Translations under genes and position numbers: made by a program | NCBI RefSeq assembly: GCF_004364155.1 | Contig: NZ_SOAZ01000018.1 | Coordinates: 1-59,730, forward strand | Reading direction: 5' to 3' | Length of the DNA: 59,730 bases | Source: Fonticella tunisiensis | Lineage (GTDB): Bacteria; Bacillota; Clostridia; Clostridiales; Caloramatoraceae | Notes under the pieces: model-generated | Told to the model about the DNA's origin: nothing | Seen by the model: the letters and a program-made list of their open reading frames with translations, nothing else | Database searches by the model: none | In this document: positions 24,264 through 32,723 of the stretch, one piece after another | Position numbering within the stretch: position 1 is the first letter of the stretch | Layout: every line of letters starts with the position of its first letter

Positions 24264-25496
24264 CTAAAATGCCCAGTTTCCTTTTCTAAATACAGCTACC
24301 CTTTTACCATCTGCAGTTTCTCCATCAATATCCAGATCCTTTGAGCCTATCATAAAGTCAACGTGGATTAGGCTTGTGTTAGCACCGTTTTTTTCAAGTT
24401 CTTCCTTCGACATTTCAGCCCCACCCTCAATGCATAGAGGATATGCAGAGCCTATTGCAAGGTGGCAGGAAGCATTCTCGTCAAACAGCGTGTTGTAGAA
24501 GATCACTCCGGAATTCGATACAGGAGAATTGTGCGGTACAAGGGCAACCTCTCCTATGAAGTGTGAACCCTCATCGATTTCTATAAGCCTCTTTAAGGTA
24601 TCGTAGCCCTTTTCTGCTGTGAAATCAATTATCCTCCCATTTTCAAAGGTAAGGGTGAAGTTTTCTACGACGTTTCCTCCGTAGTTTAGTGGCTTTGTAC
24701 TTCTAACTGTGCCGCTTATACCTGTTCTTAAGGGCACTGTAAACACCTCTTCCGTTGGCATGTTGGGAACGAAGTAAACACCCTTTTCATTTGTAAGGCC
24801 TCCCCCTGTCCATATATGTTTTTCAGGAAGCTCTATTATAAGGTCTGTACCTTCAGCTCTGTAGTAAAGCTTTTTAAATTTTTTATTGTTTAAATAGTTG
24901 AGCTTATTATTGAGATTTTCTATATGTTCCTTCCATGCTTTAACAGGGTCCTCCGTATCGACCCTTGTAACCTTGAATATATTTTCCCAGAGACTTTCAA
25001 TTCTTTCTTCTTTAGAAAGGTTCGGAAAAATTTTAGCCGACCATTCCTCTGTAGGAACGGATACTATTGCCCAGCTTACCTTTCCTGCCTGTATGTACTT
25101 TCTATATTCCTGAAGAGCTTGAGCCCTTGCCTTGTTTGCTGTGGCAACCCTTTCAGGATCAACGTCTTTTAAAAGGTCAGGATTTGAGGCCGAGATGCTT
25201 AAAAATGCTGCACCTTCCTTTGCCATTTCCTCGTAGCCCTTGGCCTTCCAAAGTGGATATTCCTTAAAGGCCTCATCGGGGGCATTCATAAACTTTATAA
25301 GAGTAAGCTCCTCGTCACTCCATTCAACATGGACATTTTTAGCACCTGCTTCATAGGCCTTTTTTGCAGCCCGTCTTACAAAATCAGCTGATTCAATGGG
25401 GGCCATTATCACAAGGGTCTGGCCTGGCTGTATATTTATACCAACCCTTACAGCAAGCTCAGCATATTTATCAAGCTTTTCATTAAATTTTTCCAT
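24264..25496 (-). CDS. Aminopeptidase, M29 family (AmpS/PepS-like)
   Basis: 410-aa cytoplasmic metallo-aminopeptidase with broad specificity for N-terminal residues. Family motifs: VNIQ-type start (RVGINIQPGQTLVI), the metal-ligand Glu in FVPNMPTEEVFT (about 259-270), HFIGEVALVPHNSPVS, FYNTLFDENASCHLAIGSAY and LIHVDFMIGS. It uses two Co2+ or Zn2+ ions in characterised thermophilic members. Length (about 410) is standard. Start ATG 25496 follows GGAGGTGC. Monocistronic. Confidence 0.93.
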   Translation of the reverse strand: MEKFNEKLDKYAELAVRVGINIQPGQTLVIMAPIESADFVRRAAKKAYEAGAKNVHVEWSDEELTLIKFMNAPDEAFKEYPLWKAKGYEEMAKEGAAFLSISASNPDLLKDVDPERVATANKARAQALQEYRKYIQAGKVSWAIVSVPTEEWSAKIFPNLSKEERIESLWENIFKVTRVDTEDPVKAWKEHIENLNNKLNYLNNKKFKKLYYRAEGTDLIIELPEKHIWTGGGLTNEKGVYFVPNMPTEEVFTVPLRTGISGTVRSTKPLNYGGNVVENFTLTFENGRIIDFTAEKGYDTLKRLIEIDEGSHFIGEVALVPHNSPVSNSGVIFYNTLFDENASCHLAIGSAYPLCIEGGAEMSKEELEKNGANTSLIHVDFMIGSKDLDIDGETADGKRVAVFRKGNWAF

Positions 25497-25574
25497 GCAA
25501 GCACCTCCATGCTAATAAGTTTTATTTATATTCTACCATTATGTGGATTAATGTAAAAGTTTCACAGAAAGATT

Positions 25575-25935
25575 GATTTAATCCGTTGTGCTACTCTGAA
25601 AAGTTCATTGGAATAAAAGTAGAAAGCATGTACAGACCGGCGCTGCGATAAAAAATATATTTCATTCACCAGTACGCTTAGCAAAGAAGTTCTATGGCTT
25701 TTGATTTGAAAAATCAAGAACTTTCGTTAAACTCGCTTCTCTTAAGTCACGAAAGTTCTAGGATTTTTCTGTATCCCTTCGCCAAGAACTTCTAATTGCC
25801 CGCTTTATGTGAATTTCATATATTTTTTATCTCCGCTTAGGTACTGCAAAACGTTTTTCATAATCTTGTGGTGAAATTTATTTCATGTATAGCTAGTTCA
25901 GGGGCTGGGGGTTGATAAAAAATATATAAAAATCG
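25575..25935. repeat. Compound palindromic repeat with nested hairpin (locus 6)
   Basis: Type-B left end (CCGTTGTGCTACTCTGAAAAG, ATTGGAATAAAAG), then CTGCGATAAAAAATATATTT and the core GAAGTTCTATGGC. A nested hairpin follows at about 25709-25766 (AGAACTTTCGT / ACGAAAGTTCT), then GTGAATTTCATATATTTTTT. A further segment shared with locus 11 (TTCATAATCTTGTGGTGAA, TATAGCTAGTT) leads to a second partial unit with GATAAAAAATATAT. Fills the gap upstream of dinB. Confidence 0.85.
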
Positions 25936-25965
25936 TTAAAGGGACCGTATACAGCTGCACGTGCC

Positions 25966-25995
25966 TTGTGAAGCGCCGTTATTTATTGGTATAAT
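25966..25995 (+). promoter_or_regulatory. Promoter of the dinB gene
   Basis: TTGTGA at 25966-25971, 18-bp spacer, TATAAT at 25990-25995, 32 bp before the ATG. No LexA-type CGAAC palindrome is visible here, unlike the second Y-family polymerase gene. Confidence 0.65.
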
Positions 25996-26026
25996 TTGAA
26001 GTGAAAAATATTTGGGCGGTGAGGAT

Positions 26027-27205
26027 ATGAGAAGGCTTGTTTTTCTTGTTGATATGAACGCCTTTTACATAGCCTGTGAAATGGCAAGAAACCCAAAGCT
26101 CAAAGGTAGGCCTGCTGCTGTTGCGGGGGACCCTAAAAATAGAAGTGGAATTATACTTTCACCAAATTATGATGCAAGAAAATATGGGATTAAGACGACA
26201 ATGCTCGTTCATGAGGCGGCAAAACTTTGCCCGGATATAGTTTTTGTGCAGCCGGATCATTCCTATTATAATAGTATGTCGAGAAAGGTTATGAATATAC
26301 TTTCAAGATATTCCCCTGTAATACAACAAAACAGCATAGATGAGGCTTGGCTTGATTTAACAGGTTGCGAGGCTCTTTTTGGAAAACCTGTGGAAATCGC
26401 TGAAAAAATTATGAGCGATATACAAAATGAGCTTGACCTATGGTGTTCAATAGGTATTTCGGAAAATAAGTTCCTTGCCAAGATGGCGTCGGAGATGAAA
26501 AAGCCCCTTGGAATAACGGAGCTTTGGCGGAGTGATATAAAGGAAAAGATGTGGCCCCTTAAGGTCGGAGATATGTACGGCGTTGGAAGGCAGACAGAGA
26601 GAAAGCTTAACAACCTTTCCATATATACAATAGGCGATTTGGCAAAATGTCACATTGGAATTTTAATAAAGGAGTTTGGAAAATACGGAGAGGAACTTCA
26701 CAGGCTTGCAAACGGAATAGATAATTCACCCGTTGAAGAAAATCCACATCATGACAATAGATCAATAAGCAGATCTACAACCCTTCCGAAGGATACCATC
26801 GATATGGAATATTTAAAGACTATATTACTTGAGCTTTCTGAGGAGGTAGGGCTTGAGGCAAGGAGACAGGATTATAAGGGGAAAACGGTTTATATCATAA
26901 TAAAGTATAGCGATTTTCAAACTATAACAAGACAAAAATCAGTGGCACCAACATATTTAACAAGGGAAATATATGAAACAGGGGTTAAACTTCTTAGGGA
27001 CAACTGGAATGGAACAAGACCAATAAGATTAATTGGCATAGGTATTGGAGGCCTTGAAGAGGATGGCATGAAGCAGATTTCGTTATTCGATATGGCAGGA
27101 GATAGAAGCAGTATTAAAAAGGAGGAAAAGCTTGAAAGGGCCCTTGATACAATCAAGGAGAAGTATGGCTTTGATTCTATTAAGAGGGCAAGGCTGTTAA
27201 AATAA
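26027..27205 (+). CDS. dinB: DNA polymerase IV, Y family (DinB)
   Basis: 392-aa translesion polymerase. The palm has LVDMNAFY at 5-12 (first metal Asp) and SIDEAWLD near 104-111 (catalytic DE). Thumb and little-finger domains follow. The C-terminal beta-clamp-binding motif is QISLFD near 354. I chose ATG 26027 (GGTGAGG upstream) over the TTG at 26012. It is followed after 16 bp by an MBL-fold hydrolase gene on the same strand. The Tyr in NAFY at the steric-gate position is standard for DinB. Confidence 0.93.
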   Translation: MRRLVFLVDMNAFYIACEMARNPKLKGRPAAVAGDPKNRSGIILSPNYDARKYGIKTTMLVHEAAKLCPDIVFVQPDHSYYNSMSRKVMNILSRYSPVIQQNSIDEAWLDLTGCEALFGKPVEIAEKIMSDIQNELDLWCSIGISENKFLAKMASEMKKPLGITELWRSDIKEKMWPLKVGDMYGVGRQTERKLNNLSIYTIGDLAKCHIGILIKEFGKYGEELHRLANGIDNSPVEENPHHDNRSISRSTTLPKDTIDMEYLKTILLELSEEVGLEARRQDYKGKTVYIIIKYSDFQTITRQKSVAPTYLTREIYETGVKLLRDNWNGTRPIRLIGIGIGGLEEDGMKQISLFDMAGDRSSIKKEEKLERALDTIKEKYGFDSIKRARLLK

Positions 27206-27221
27206 TGTTTTGGAGGTACCT

Positions 27222-27896
27222 ATGAAGATCCAGAGGATTGGTAAAAGAGGAATGATATTTACATTCGACGATTTGAAGGATGGGTTTGGATGTATAACAA
27301 ACGTATATGTTATCAGGGGTAGAAGGCATATCTTTATATGCGATACCTATTTAGGTCCTGAGCCTATGAAGGGAATTATGTCATATGTTGAAGCAAATTT
27401 TGATAAAAGGCCCATTATAGTCTTCAACTCCCATTCCGATTGGGACCATATATGGGGAAATTGCTTCTTTAAAACAAACACGATTATAGCCCATAGGCTG
27501 TGCAGGGAAAGAATAGTAGAAAATGGCCATAGAGAGCTTTGTGAGTACAGAGATTTTCACAGGGGCAAGGTAGAACTTGTACCTCCAAACCTGACCTTTG
27601 ACAGCCAAATGGATTTTGTAGAGGATGGAGTTAAATTCTTCTACAGTCCGGGGCATACAGAGGATTCAGCCTCCTGCTTTGATATGGAGGATAAGATTTT
27701 ATATGCAGGGGATAACCTTGAGAGGCCCACTCCATTTCTACAGTGGAATGGACTTCAAACATATATAGTTACGCTGAAAAACTATTTAAAATTAAATTTT
27801 GAAGCAATTATTCCATCCCACAGTGAAATAAGCGGAAAAGATATTATTATCAATAATATGGAGTATATATATTCAAGGATACACCGAGGAATATGA
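27222..27896 (+). CDS. MBL-fold metallo-hydrolase
   Basis: 224 aa of the metallo-beta-lactamase fold. The metal-binding motif is HSDWDHIWG (HxDxDH form, where classical members have HxHxDH), followed by SPGHTEDSASC, LYAGDNLERP and IPSHSE, so the other ligands are intact. Substrate unknown. I chose ATG 27222, which has TGGAGG upstream; the longer frame starts at a TTG inside the RBS. Probably co-transcribed with dinB. Confidence 0.85.
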   Translation: MKIQRIGKRGMIFTFDDLKDGFGCITNVYVIRGRRHIFICDTYLGPEPMKGIMSYVEANFDKRPIIVFNSHSDWDHIWGNCFFKTNTIIAHRLCRERIVENGHRELCEYRDFHRGKVELVPPNLTFDSQMDFVEDGVKFFYSPGHTEDSASCFDMEDKILYAGDNLERPTPFLQWNGLQTYIVTLKNYLKLNFEAIIPSHSEISGKDIIINNMEYIYSRIHRGI

Positions 27897-27918
27897 GAAA
27901 GGGATATACAGGCAAATC

Positions 27919-28025
27919 ATTTTTCAAATCCCAAGCCTTAGAACCTCTGTGCGCAAGCGTAGTTGTGAGAGCAATATATTTTTTATCGCAGCTTATTAAA
28001 AAAGAACTAGCACAACAAGTTAATA
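27919..28025. repeat. Half copy of the palindromic repeat, type-C right end (locus 7)
   Basis: TTTTTCAAATCCCAAGCCTT, AGAACCTCTGTGCGCAAGCG, GCAATATATTTTTTATCGCA, GCTTATTAAAAAAGAACTAG, CACAACAAGTTAA. The right end is the same as in locus 10. Confidence 0.85.
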
Positions 28026-28094
28026 CATAGTTCTTATATTTAACATTACTTCCCCACAGGGAAAGGTCGGCTATACGAATCATCTCTATTTTAT

Positions 28095-28124
28095 TTGCTC
28101 TGTTTAGAAAAAATAGTGTATAAT
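28095..28124 (+). promoter_or_regulatory. Promoter of the folate operon
   Basis: TTGCTC at 28095-28100, 18-bp spacer, TATAAT at 28119-28124, 32 bp before the first gene. I looked for THF and preQ1 riboswitch patterns in 28026-28155 and did not see one. Confidence 0.65.
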
Positions 28125-28155
28125 CTTGTTAAAATGACGCAATGGAGTGAGGAAT

Positions 28156-28533
28156 ATGATACTTATTAAGGAGTTTGAATTTGATGCAGCCCATAATCTT
28201 GTGAAGTACCACGGAAAGTGTGAGAGGCTGCATGGACATACTTATAAATTAGTGGTTAAGCTTGAGGGAACACCGGACAGCGAGGGTATGGTTTTTGATT
28301 TTGTGGAACTAAAAAGGATTGTTAAGGAAAAGGTTGTAGATAAATTTGATCATGCCTATATTAACGATATTATTTCACAGCCTACCGCTGAAAACATAGC
28401 TGTTTATGTTTGGAATGAGCTTGTGGAGGTATTGAAAAGGAGCAACTGCAGGCTCTACGAGGTAGAGGTATGGGAAACAAAAACCAGTGGAGTTATATAC
28501 AGGGGGGAAGCCCATGAGAGACTTGCAGAGTGA
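28156..28533 (+). CDS. 6-pyruvoyltetrahydropterin synthase paralogue (PTPS-I/III type) replacing FolB
   Basis: 125-aa pterin enzyme of the PTPS/QueD superfamily. Zinc ligands: the His in DAAHNLV and the two His in LHGHTY. The active-site motif is CERLHGH: the catalytic Cys is kept and a Glu accompanies it. PTPS paralogues with Glu alone or Glu plus Cys convert dihydroneopterin triphosphate to 6-hydroxymethyldihydropterin and complement E. coli folB, whereas those with Cys alone do not. Being first in a folE2-folP-folK operon without folB supports that role. A QueD function in queuosine synthesis is the alternative and could coexist. I chose ATG 28156, after GGAGTGAGG. Confidence 0.85.
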   Translation: MILIKEFEFDAAHNLVKYHGKCERLHGHTYKLVVKLEGTPDSEGMVFDFVELKRIVKEKVVDKFDHAYINDIISQPTAENIAVYVWNELVEVLKRSNCRLYEVEVWETKTSGVIYRGEAHERLAE

Positions 28534-29284
28534 AAAGGATTTGAGAAATATACCCCTTAAAAAAGTTGGAATTAAAAATTTGAAATGGCCTGTAACGGTT
28601 ATGAATAAGTATGATGAAGTTCAACACACGGTAGCGGAAATGGAACTCTCCGTCGACCTTCCGCACGATGTCAGGGGAGTCCACATGAGCAGGTTCGTTG
28701 AAGCTGTCAAAGAGATGAAGGGGCTGTCTTTAGGGGATATCGAAACTATGCTTGAAAATCTAAGGCAGAGGCTTGAAGCAAAGGTTGCCCACTGCAGGAT
28801 TGATTTTGACTACTTTATAAAAAGAAAGGCTCCTGTAACTGAAATTCCATCTCTGTATGACGTCAGGTGCAGCTTTGATTGTGAAAAGGGAGAGGATTTT
28901 AAATTTGTTATGGGCATCGTCGTGCCAGTAAGTACTCTTTGTCCCTGCTCCAAGGAAATAAGTGATTATGGTGCCCACAATCAGAGGGCAACTATACACA
29001 TAAATGTTGAAGTGGATAGGGACATCTGGATTGAGGATATCGTAAGGATTGCCGAGGAAAGTGCAAGTACCCCGATATTCTCCCTTCTTAAAAGGCCTGA
29101 TGAAAAATGGATAACCGAACGGGCTTACATGAACCCAAAGTTCGTTGAAGATGCTGCAAGGGATGTAGCCATAAGGCTTGAGAACTACCAGGGGGTTAAG
29201 TGGTACAGTGTTCATGTTGAAAGCCAGGAAAGTATACACAACCACAATGCCTTTGCATATACGGAAAAGAAGGTGGAGATATGA
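28514..29284 (+). CDS. folE2: GTP cyclohydrolase I type 2 (FolE2)
   Basis: 256 aa, makes dihydroneopterin triphosphate from GTP, the first step of folate synthesis. The family hallmark VSTLCPCSKEISDYGAHNQR supplies the active-site Cys, and HVESQESIHNHNAFAY is at the C-terminus. FolE2 can work with metals other than zinc and is found in organisms under zinc limitation or lacking FolE. ATG 28514 lies inside the preceding gene (20-bp overlap) with GGGGGG as its RBS, and its own stop overlaps the folP start (ATGA). Confidence 0.94.
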   Translation: MRDLQSEKDLRNIPLKKVGIKNLKWPVTVMNKYDEVQHTVAEMELSVDLPHDVRGVHMSRFVEAVKEMKGLSLGDIETMLENLRQRLEAKVAHCRIDFDYFIKRKAPVTEIPSLYDVRCSFDCEKGEDFKFVMGIVVPVSTLCPCSKEISDYGAHNQRATIHINVEVDRDIWIEDIVRIAEESASTPIFSLLKRPDEKWITERAYMNPKFVEDAARDVAIRLENYQGVKWYSVHVESQESIHNHNAFAYTEKKVEI

Positions 29285-30117
29285 GATATATAACTTTGAG
29301 GGATGGAAGAAGATATAATTTTGATAGAATGAAAATAATGGGTATAATTAATGCCACGTATGACTCCTTTTATAAGGATTCAAGGGTAGTGGACCTTGAG
29401 GATGCCATCGCAAAAGTAAAAAAGATGATAGAAGAAGGGGCGGATATTATCGATGTTGGAGGAGAATCCACAAGGCCGGGTGCAGACCCGGTAAGCACGG
29501 AGGAGGAAATACGAAGGGTTATACCTCTAATTAGAGAGATTAAAAAAATAAACAGCAGCATTCTTATATCCGTCGACACATACAGGGCAAAGACCGCCGA
29601 AGAGGCTATAAGGGCTGGTGCGGATATTATAAATGATATTAGTGCCATGGAATTTGATGAGAATATGGCTGAAGTGGTAAGGGAGTACAAGGTTCCAGTA
29701 ATTCTAATGCATATTAAGGGCACTCCTAAAAATATGCAGGACAATCCCGAATATAAAGATGTTGTAAAGGAAGTAAAGGATTATTTTGAAGAAAGGGTTA
29801 ACTATGCAGTATCAAAGGATATAGACCTCAATAAGATTATTCTTGACCCTGGAATAGGTTTTGGGAAAAAGTTTGAGCATAACATAGAACTTATAAAAAA
29901 TATAGAGAAATTAAGGGTTTACAATTTACCAATGCTTCTTGCAGTTTCAAGGAAATCAAGTATAGGAATTGCCCTTGGAAACCTGCCCCCCGAGGAAAGG
30001 CTTGAGGGAACCATCGCTGTAACCTGCTTTGCAGCACTAAAGGGAGTTGAGATGGTTAGAGTCCATGATGTAAAGGAAAACAAAAGGGCTGCACTGATGA
30101 TTGAGGTGTTAAAATGA
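29281..30117 (+). CDS. folP: Dihydropteroate synthase
   Basis: 278-aa TIM-barrel enzyme joining p-aminobenzoate and hydroxymethyldihydropterin pyrophosphate; the target of sulfonamides. Motifs: DVGGESTRPGADPV (about 58-71), INDISAM, DPGIGFGKKFEHN and the phosphate-binding SRKS. The first conserved loop reads GIINATYDSFY, where most DHPS have NVTPDSF: the usual Pro is Tyr and Val is Ala. The start overlaps the folE2 stop. Translation is coupled to folE2 and folK. Confidence 0.93.
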   Translation: MRYITLRDGRRYNFDRMKIMGIINATYDSFYKDSRVVDLEDAIAKVKKMIEEGADIIDVGGESTRPGADPVSTEEEIRRVIPLIREIKKINSSILISVDTYRAKTAEEAIRAGADIINDISAMEFDENMAEVVREYKVPVILMHIKGTPKNMQDNPEYKDVVKEVKDYFEERVNYAVSKDIDLNKIILDPGIGFGKKFEHNIELIKNIEKLRVYNLPMLLAVSRKSSIGIALGNLPPEERLEGTIAVTCFAALKGVEMVRVHDVKENKRAALMIEVLK

Positions 30118-30569
30118 ATAGAGTGTATATTGCCTTTGGAAGCAATATAGGTGACAGAAGAAAGGCGGTAGATGAAGCATTGAGTCTAATTGAACAGAGG
30201 GGCATGAGTATAATAAAAAAATCCGGGATATATGAAACAGAACCCTATGGCTATAAAAATCAGCCGCCGTTTATAAATGGTGTAATAGAAGTAGAAACCA
30301 GCTTAAGCTGCAGGGAGGTATTGAAGGAACTTCTCGATATCGAAGCAGGCCTTGGAAGAGTTAGGGAATTTAAATGGGGACCCAGGATAATAGATCTGGA
30401 TATAATCTTCTATAATGACGAGGTTTATAATGAGGAGGACCTTAAGGTGCCACATCCGGATATGCATAACAGGGAATTTGTCTTAAAGCCTCTCTGTGAC
30501 ATTGCACCGGATTTTATGCATCCCATTTTAAACAAAAGAGTTATAGAACTTTATCAAGAATTAGGATAA
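30114..30569 (+). CDS. folK: HPPK, 2-amino-4-hydroxy-6-hydroxymethyldihydropteridine pyrophosphokinase
   Basis: 151 aa, transfers pyrophosphate from ATP to 6-hydroxymethyldihydropterin. Begins VYIAFGSNIGDR, contains ETEPYGYKNQPPFINGV and the signature GPRIIDLDIIFY with HPDMHNREFVLKPL. Starts at ATGA overlapping the folP stop. It is last in the operon, so the operon runs PTPS-folE2-folP-folK and no folB (dihydroneopterin aldolase) is present. Confidence 0.95.
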   Translation: MNRVYIAFGSNIGDRRKAVDEALSLIEQRGMSIIKKSGIYETEPYGYKNQPPFINGVIEVETSLSCREVLKELLDIEAGLGRVREFKWGPRIIDLDIIFYNDEVYNEEDLKVPHPDMHNREFVLKPLCDIAPDFMHPILNKRVIELYQELG

Positions 30570-30643
30570 TGGAAGAAGATTGTATTGAAGCATATTAATA
30601 GTACAAATTAGGATAAAAAATAAATGCAGCAGGCAGTGAGATT

Positions 30644-30697
30644 TCGCCCACATAATATATAAGTCTAAAATCTTATATATTATGTGGGCTGTGTTCG
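30644..30697 (+). terminator. Long hairpin after the folate operon
   Basis: GCCCACATAATATATAAG (30646-30663) with exact complement at 30672-30689; an imperfect T-rich tail follows. 18-bp perfect stem. Confidence 0.75.
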
Positions 30698-30844
30698 TTT
30701 TAAAAGAAATATGAAAAATCTGTTAGCGAATTGCTGTAGAAAATGAGAAAAGATTTTTGTATAATGATACAAAAGAGTTTATTGGAGCAGAAAATATCGT
30801 TTTAGGTAAAAATGTAATGGGGAAATTGGAAGGAAGAGGTTAAT

Positions 30845-31348
30845 ATGCACCGAATAAAAGATGTCTTGTTCAAAGCTGATAAAAGCCTGTTTTTGAAGAT
30901 AAGCAACCTTCGCATAGGTTATTTAAATAGATTTTTTTGTGTTTTTACAAATATTGGAGGAGTATTTTTTCAAATATTTCTCATTATACATTTAACGTTA
31001 CTTCCATCGACCAGGCAAACAGGTTTAAGGCTTGGATTGATTCAAATAATAGTTACTGCCGTTGTTCAGTTGTTTAAGTTTTTGGTGGACAGGGTAAGGC
31101 CATATGAGGCTTTGGTAGACGTGATTCCACTAAAAGTTGAAAGGGATAAATCCTTTCCGTCAGGCCATACGGCAGCAGCATTTTCCAGTGCCATAGCCAT
31201 AAGCAATGTAATACCTTCGGCAAATGTTCTATTCTTGATGATAGCAGCATTAATTGGTTACTCTCGAATATATCTGGGGGTACATTATCCTTCTGATGTT
31301 GTTGCCGGCGGCTTGATTGGCATTGCATTAACTAAAGCCCTGTTGTAA
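30845..31348 (+). CDS. PAP2 family membrane phosphatase
   Basis: 167-aa membrane protein with the three-part phosphatase signature: KFLVDRVRP (K-x6-RP, about 79-87), FPSGHTAAAF (PSGH, about 102-111) and SRIYLGVHYPSD (SR-x5-H-x3-D, about 139-150). Several hydrophobic segments are present. Likely acts on undecaprenyl pyrophosphate, phosphatidylglycerol phosphate or a similar lipid; the exact one is not clear. ATG 30845 follows GGAAGAGG. Confidence 0.9.
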   Translation: MHRIKDVLFKADKSLFLKISNLRIGYLNRFFCVFTNIGGVFFQIFLIIHLTLLPSTRQTGLRLGLIQIIVTAVVQLFKFLVDRVRPYEALVDVIPLKVERDKSFPSGHTAAAFSSAIAISNVIPSANVLFLMIAALIGYSRIYLGVHYPSDVVAGGLIGIALTKALL

Positions 31349-31503
31349 TTGACAGGTGTTTAACTTTTAAATCTCTTTTCTCCGGTTTAAAAAGCACCTG
31401 CTTCAAATTTAATATTATTGTATATAATAATCACCCATGCAAAATAGTTTTTCGTACTAATAATATTAATCCACCTGCATAAACTATTTATGGAGGTGTT
31501 ATT

Positions 31504-31695
31504 ATGGAAAAAAGGTTCAAAGAAAGGAACCTTGAGGATAAGGAAGCAATGGTTGCGCCTGAGTGCAAAGGCAAGTATAGATTTGGCACCGGAATAAGCC
31601 TCATAGATGGAAATATTCTATCAGCACCTGATATAGAAAGGACAGTTAATGGAATGCCGCTCAGCGATGAAACGGAGGACGATAAGATAGATTAG
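31504..31695 (+). CDS. Small hypothetical protein, 63 aa
   Basis: Charged soluble protein starting MEKRFKERNLEDKEAMVAPE. It has a central hydrophobic stretch (RFGTGISLIDGNILSAPD) and an acidic end (DETEDDKID). A very strong RBS (GGAGGTG) lies 7 nt before ATG 31504. No known family recognised. A terminator-like hairpin follows. Confidence 0.65.
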   Translation: MEKRFKERNLEDKEAMVAPECKGKYRFGTGISLIDGNILSAPDIERTVNGMPLSDETEDDKID

Positions 31696-31701
31696 ATCTT
31701 A

Positions 31702-31735
31702 AGGGTACGAACACTGAAGATGTTTCGTGCCTTTT
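31702..31735 (+). terminator. Probable terminator after the 63-aa gene
   Basis: GGTACGAACA / TGTTTCGTGCC stem (with a bulge) followed by TTTTATATTTTG. Confidence 0.65.
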
Positions 31736-31893
31736 ATATTTTGACTCTAATCCGCATCGCGTTTTCCAAATTTATATGCATATGAAATATTTTTTCTTAA
31801 AATTGTAAAACTTAATTATAGTATTAAAAGTTGGAGCTTTATTATGAAGTTAATGCTCATTGATGAAATATCTGTTTAAGGGAGGTGATATAC

Positions 31894-32400
31894 TTGACTT
31901 GGAAATTCTATAAAAGGCTCCTATTTCTTATGCTCATATCTATATCCATTATTGCAGGGTATGAAGTTAACAGACAGTTTTATGTATTCGCTTTTTTAAA
32001 CTCGCCTTTCAGGGATGAAAATGTGATGAGCATGGGTGCAGAATTTCTTGAGGGATATGAAGGTTCCTATGAGTTTCTTGAGAATAGTGAAGATGATGGG
32101 ATTATCAAGGAGCGTGGAGATATATTCGTTAAATGGGATAGGGAAATAGTTTCAGAAATACAGAAAGCTGTAGATAACGGCCACCAGCCCTGGAGGCTTG
32201 ATCCAATACTTACAGCCATGGCTTTTATAAGTGAGAAGGAGATATATGATGTTATGCTGGAGGACCTTATTGTTGTTAGACGGCTGGATGACAGGGCTAT
32301 TATAAAGGTGAATAAGAAAGGCATAAAGACCATATATCTTGAAAAGCTGGCGGATAAATCTGAGTATGGTGCATGGTTTGTAACAAGCTATGATGAATAA
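31894..32400 (+). CDS. Hypothetical membrane-anchored protein
   Basis: 168 aa. An N-terminal membrane helix (about 6-23, RLLFLMLISISIIAGYEV) is followed by an acidic extracytoplasmic region. The end is a compact region (WRLDPILTAMAFISEKE, RAIIKVNKKGIKTIYLEK). No family recognised. I start it at TTG 31894, 6 nt after GGGAGGTG; the upstream GTG overlaps that RBS. Convergent with the minus-strand Y-polymerase unit, sharing a terminator. Confidence 0.65.
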   Translation: MTWKFYKRLLFLMLISISIIAGYEVNRQFYVFAFLNSPFRDENVMSMGAEFLEGYEGSYEFLENSEDDGIIKERGDIFVKWDREIVSEIQKAVDNGHQPWRLDPILTAMAFISEKEIYDVMLEDLIVVRRLDDRAIIKVNKKGIKTIYLEKLADKSEYGAWFVTSYDE

Positions 32401-32433
32401 AGGGCAGGATATCTCCAAGTTTCCTGCCTTTTA
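32401..32433. terminator. Bidirectional terminator
   Basis: GGCAGGA (32403-32409) / TCCTGCC (32422-32428) with T-runs on both sides, between convergent genes. Confidence 0.75.
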
Positions 32434-32694
32434 TATCTTAAACAAAATCCACCTGCATGTTGATATTTCATATTTGATTTCAAATATTCTTTCTATACCT
32501 TCTACAACGCTCTGGCATCTGAATACATACATGCAGTTGCCTGCAAGTTTTTCAGTATGGGTACATATGATTTTATCTATTTTTATTACGGTATAGCTTT
32601 CATCTTCGTTTACTATTCTGAATTTTATCGGGTGTGGAATTCCATCTCTGGTAAACCATGCTGCCATTTCTATGGGCTTTGCCACAACCTTCAT
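32431..32694 (-). CDS. Conserved small protein in an operon with the SOS-regulated polymerase
   Basis: 87 aa, starting MKVVAKPIEMAAWFTRDGIP and ending STCRWILFKI. Soluble beta-rich protein with conserved PHPIKFRI and TEKLAGNCMYVFRCQSV. I recall very similar small proteins after UmuC/DinB-type genes in other Clostridia, which with the 29-bp spacing suggests a partner in the SOS response; function is unknown. I chose ATG 32694 (AGGGAG about 10 nt upstream) over GTG 32703. Confidence 0.75.
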   Translation of the reverse strand: MKVVAKPIEMAAWFTRDGIPHPIKFRIVNEDESYTVIKIDKIICTHTEKLAGNCMYVFRCQSVVEGIERIFEIKYEISTCRWILFKI

Positions 32695-32723
32695 TTTAAA
32701 CACGCTCCCTGCGGAATGATAGA

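Noticed and set aside
28026-28155. THF or preQ1 riboswitch ahead of the folate operon
   Set aside because: Neither consensus is visible; only a sigma-A type promoter fits.
28760-29245. 161-aa minus-strand frame over folE2
   Set aside because: Antisense shadow of folE2.
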